Origin: Achromobacter spanius | Lineage (GTDB): Bacteria > Pseudomonadota > Gammaproteobacteria > Burkholderiales > Burkholderiaceae_B | Length of the DNA stretch: 64,000 bases | Direction: 5' to 3' | NCBI RefSeq assembly: GCF_029637605.1 | Contig: NZ_CP121261.1 | Location: 1,984,001-2,048,000 of the forward strand | Part shown: positions 62,663 through 64,000 of the stretch, one piece after another | Layout of the letters: every line of letters starts with the position of its first letter | Position numbering within the stretch: the stretch's first letter is position 1 | Made by a program: the position numbers and the translations under genes | Notes under the pieces: model-generated | The model's database searches: none | Told to the model about the DNA's origin: nothing | Seen by the model: only the letters and a program-made list of their open reading frames with translations

Positions 62663-64000
62663 TCAACCGATAGTCATGAGGCTGGCGTTGCCGCCGGCGG
62701 CGGCCGTATTGACGCTGATGGATCGTTCGGTCAGCAGGCGCTCGGGCACATAGGAGGCGCCCGCGGCCAAGGCGTCGGACGTCAGCCCATGCACCGACAG
62801 GATGGCCCCCGGACGCTGCGCGATACGCTGGTTTAGCGCCTGCAGCGCGTCGCCATCACCTTCGAACAGCACGGCCTGGTAGTCAGCCTGGTCGACCTCG
62901 TCATCGGCAAGAATGCCCGCCTGGCCTTGCTGCTCGGCGTCCAGCGTGGCCAACAGCGCCTGCGCGGCTGGCGTATCCGCGAACCAGGCATGGTTGCCGG
63001 TCAAGCGTGCCACCGACCACTGCGCCCGCGCACCCGCTTCGGTAGCCGCCACGCAATACACGGCGCCGCGCGGTTCGACCATATAGGTGTTGGTTTCGCC
63101 CGTGGGGCCGGGCAGCGCAATGCGTTGCGGCAGCGGCGCGGCGGCATCCAGCGCGGGCGGCAGACCAGCCGGACGCGTACCCAGCAAGCGGTACATGTAC
63201 AACGGACCGCCCGCTTTAGGGCCCGTGCCCGACAGGCATTCGCCGCCAAACGGCTGCACGCCCACTACCGCGCCCACGATGTTGCGATTGACGTAGACGT
63301 TGCCGGCATGCACTTGCCCGGTCACGTGTGCAATGGTTTCGTCGATGCGGGTATGCACGCCAAAGGTCAGGCCGTAGCCCGTACCGTTGATGGCATCCAG
63401 CAGGCCGTCCAGCTCGTCGCGCTTGTAGCGCACCACGTGCAGCACGGGACCGAACACTTCGCGCGTCAGTTCGCTGATGTGATCGATTTCGATGATGGTG
63501 GGCGCCACGAAGGTGCCGTGGCGGCATTCGCCGTTCAGTTCAACCTGATCGACGCGGTGGCCCGCCGTGCGCAGGGTTTCGATGTGGCGCTGGATGCCGT
63601 TGCGGGCTTCCGTGTCGATGACGGGGCCCACGTCCACCGAGAGGCGGTCCGGGTTGCCCACGGTCAGCTCGCGCATGGCGCCGCGCAGCATCGTCAGCAC
63701 GTGATCGGCGTTGTCTTCCTGCACGCACAGCACGCGCAGCGCCGAACAGCGCTGGCCGGCCGAATCGAAGGCCGAGCTCAACACGTCGAACACCACTTGT
63801 TCGGACAGCGCGGACGAATCCACCACCATCGCGTTCTGGCCGCCCGTTTCGGCGATCAGCGGAATGGTGTGGCCGTCGTCATCCAGGCGATCGGCCAGCG
63901 TGCGCGCGATGATGCGCGCCACGTCGGTGGAGCCGGTGAACATCACGCCGCGCACGGCGGGGCTGGCCACCAACTGGGCGCCAACGGTTTCGCCACGGCC
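62663..64000 (-). CDS. putA: Bifunctional proline dehydrogenase / P5C dehydrogenase PutA, C-terminal part
   Basis: The frame stays open to the right edge, so only about 445 C-terminal residues are present. They form the aldehyde-dehydrogenase part that oxidises glutamate semialdehyde to glutamate. The catalytic base is in IAETGGQNAMVVDSS, and the nucleophile Cys is in SAGQRCSALRVLCV. The C-terminus ends TERSISVNTAAAGGNASLM, the typical PutA tail. The proline dehydrogenase domain must lie beyond the window. The upstream part may also contain a DNA-binding domain. Confidence 0.95.
   Translation of the reverse strand, partial: GRGETVGAQLVASPAVRGVMFTGSTDVARIIARTLADRLDDDGHTIPLIAETGGQNAMVVDSSALSEQVVFDVLSSAFDSAGQRCSALRVLCVQEDNADHVLTMLRGAMRELTVGNPDRLSVDVGPVIDTEARNGIQRHIETLRTAGHRVDQVELNGECRHGTFVAPTIIEIDHISELTREVFGPVLHVVRYKRDELDGLLDAINGTGYGLTFGVHTRIDETIAHVTGQVHAGNVYVNRNIVGAVVGVQPFGGECLSGTGPKAGGPLYMYRLLGTRPAGLPPALDAAAPLPQRIALPGPTGETNTYMVEPRGAVYCVAATEAGARAQWSVARLTGNHAWFADTPAAQALLATLDAEQQGQAGILADDEVDQADYQAVLFEGDGDALQALNQRIAQRPGAILSVHGLTSDALAAGASYVPERLLTERSISVNTAAAGGNASLMTIG

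Overview
The window reads as a chromosomal segment of a high-GC betaproteobacterium of the Alcaligenaceae, most likely Achromobacter or a close relative. This is inferred from base composition, gene families and synteny (dapCDE, ribF-ileS-lspA-coaBC, livJHMGF, putA). It was not tested by database search. No phage, plasmid or rRNA genes are visible. Coding density is high, and many genes are joined by 4-bp ATGA overlaps.

Layout. 1-3 kb: small hypothetical genes and a DSD1-type PLP enzyme divergent from a LysR regulator. 4-8 kb: a Rid-family protein, an MFS pump, a TetR regulator with two operator-like dyads, and a second, 14-helix MFS pump. 8-14 kb: small ORFs, a 13-bp minisatellite, a PqiB-type MCE protein, a GNAT, kdsA and a YtpQ/DUF1444 protein. 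13.8-20.7 kb: a five-gene glycerol operon (MFS, glpK, glpD, ADHAPS-like flavoprotein, glpP). Its leader carries a promoter, a terminator hairpin and a competing antiterminator helix. 21-25.7 kb: a 20-bp tandem repeat, tRNA-Leu(UAG), dapC-dapD-dapE and prmB. 25.7-32 kb: an ABC-F ATPase, then a minus-strand operon of desaturase, uvrD-like helicase and chorismate mutase. 32-36 kb: an RsmB-type rRNA methyltransferase with a repeat-built RGG-like N-terminus, then purN. 35.6-41.3 kb: ribF-ileS-lspA-coaBC.

41.3-47 kb: a 212-bp inverted-repeat element supplies the stop codons of both convergent neighbours (coaBC and a DUF1177 gene). It is followed by pepE, an IclR regulator with a dyad operator, a DUF457 hydrolase, DedA and an all-alpha dUTPase. 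47-53 kb: an old yellow enzyme, an ehuBCDA-like ectoine ABC transporter and an orphan branched-chain-type binding protein. 53-57.5 kb: OsmC, an Nramp metal transporter with a Fur-box-like site, and a TetR/MFS pair separated by a perfect 20-bp inverted repeat. 57.5-64 kb: livJHMGF and the C-terminal part of putA, cut by the window edge.

The most interesting signals are regulatory or structural: the GlpP leader switch, the repeat-grown tail on the rRNA methyltransferase, the element that donates two stop codons, and the twin operators beside the TetR genes. I did not find an obviously new multi-gene defence or mobile system.
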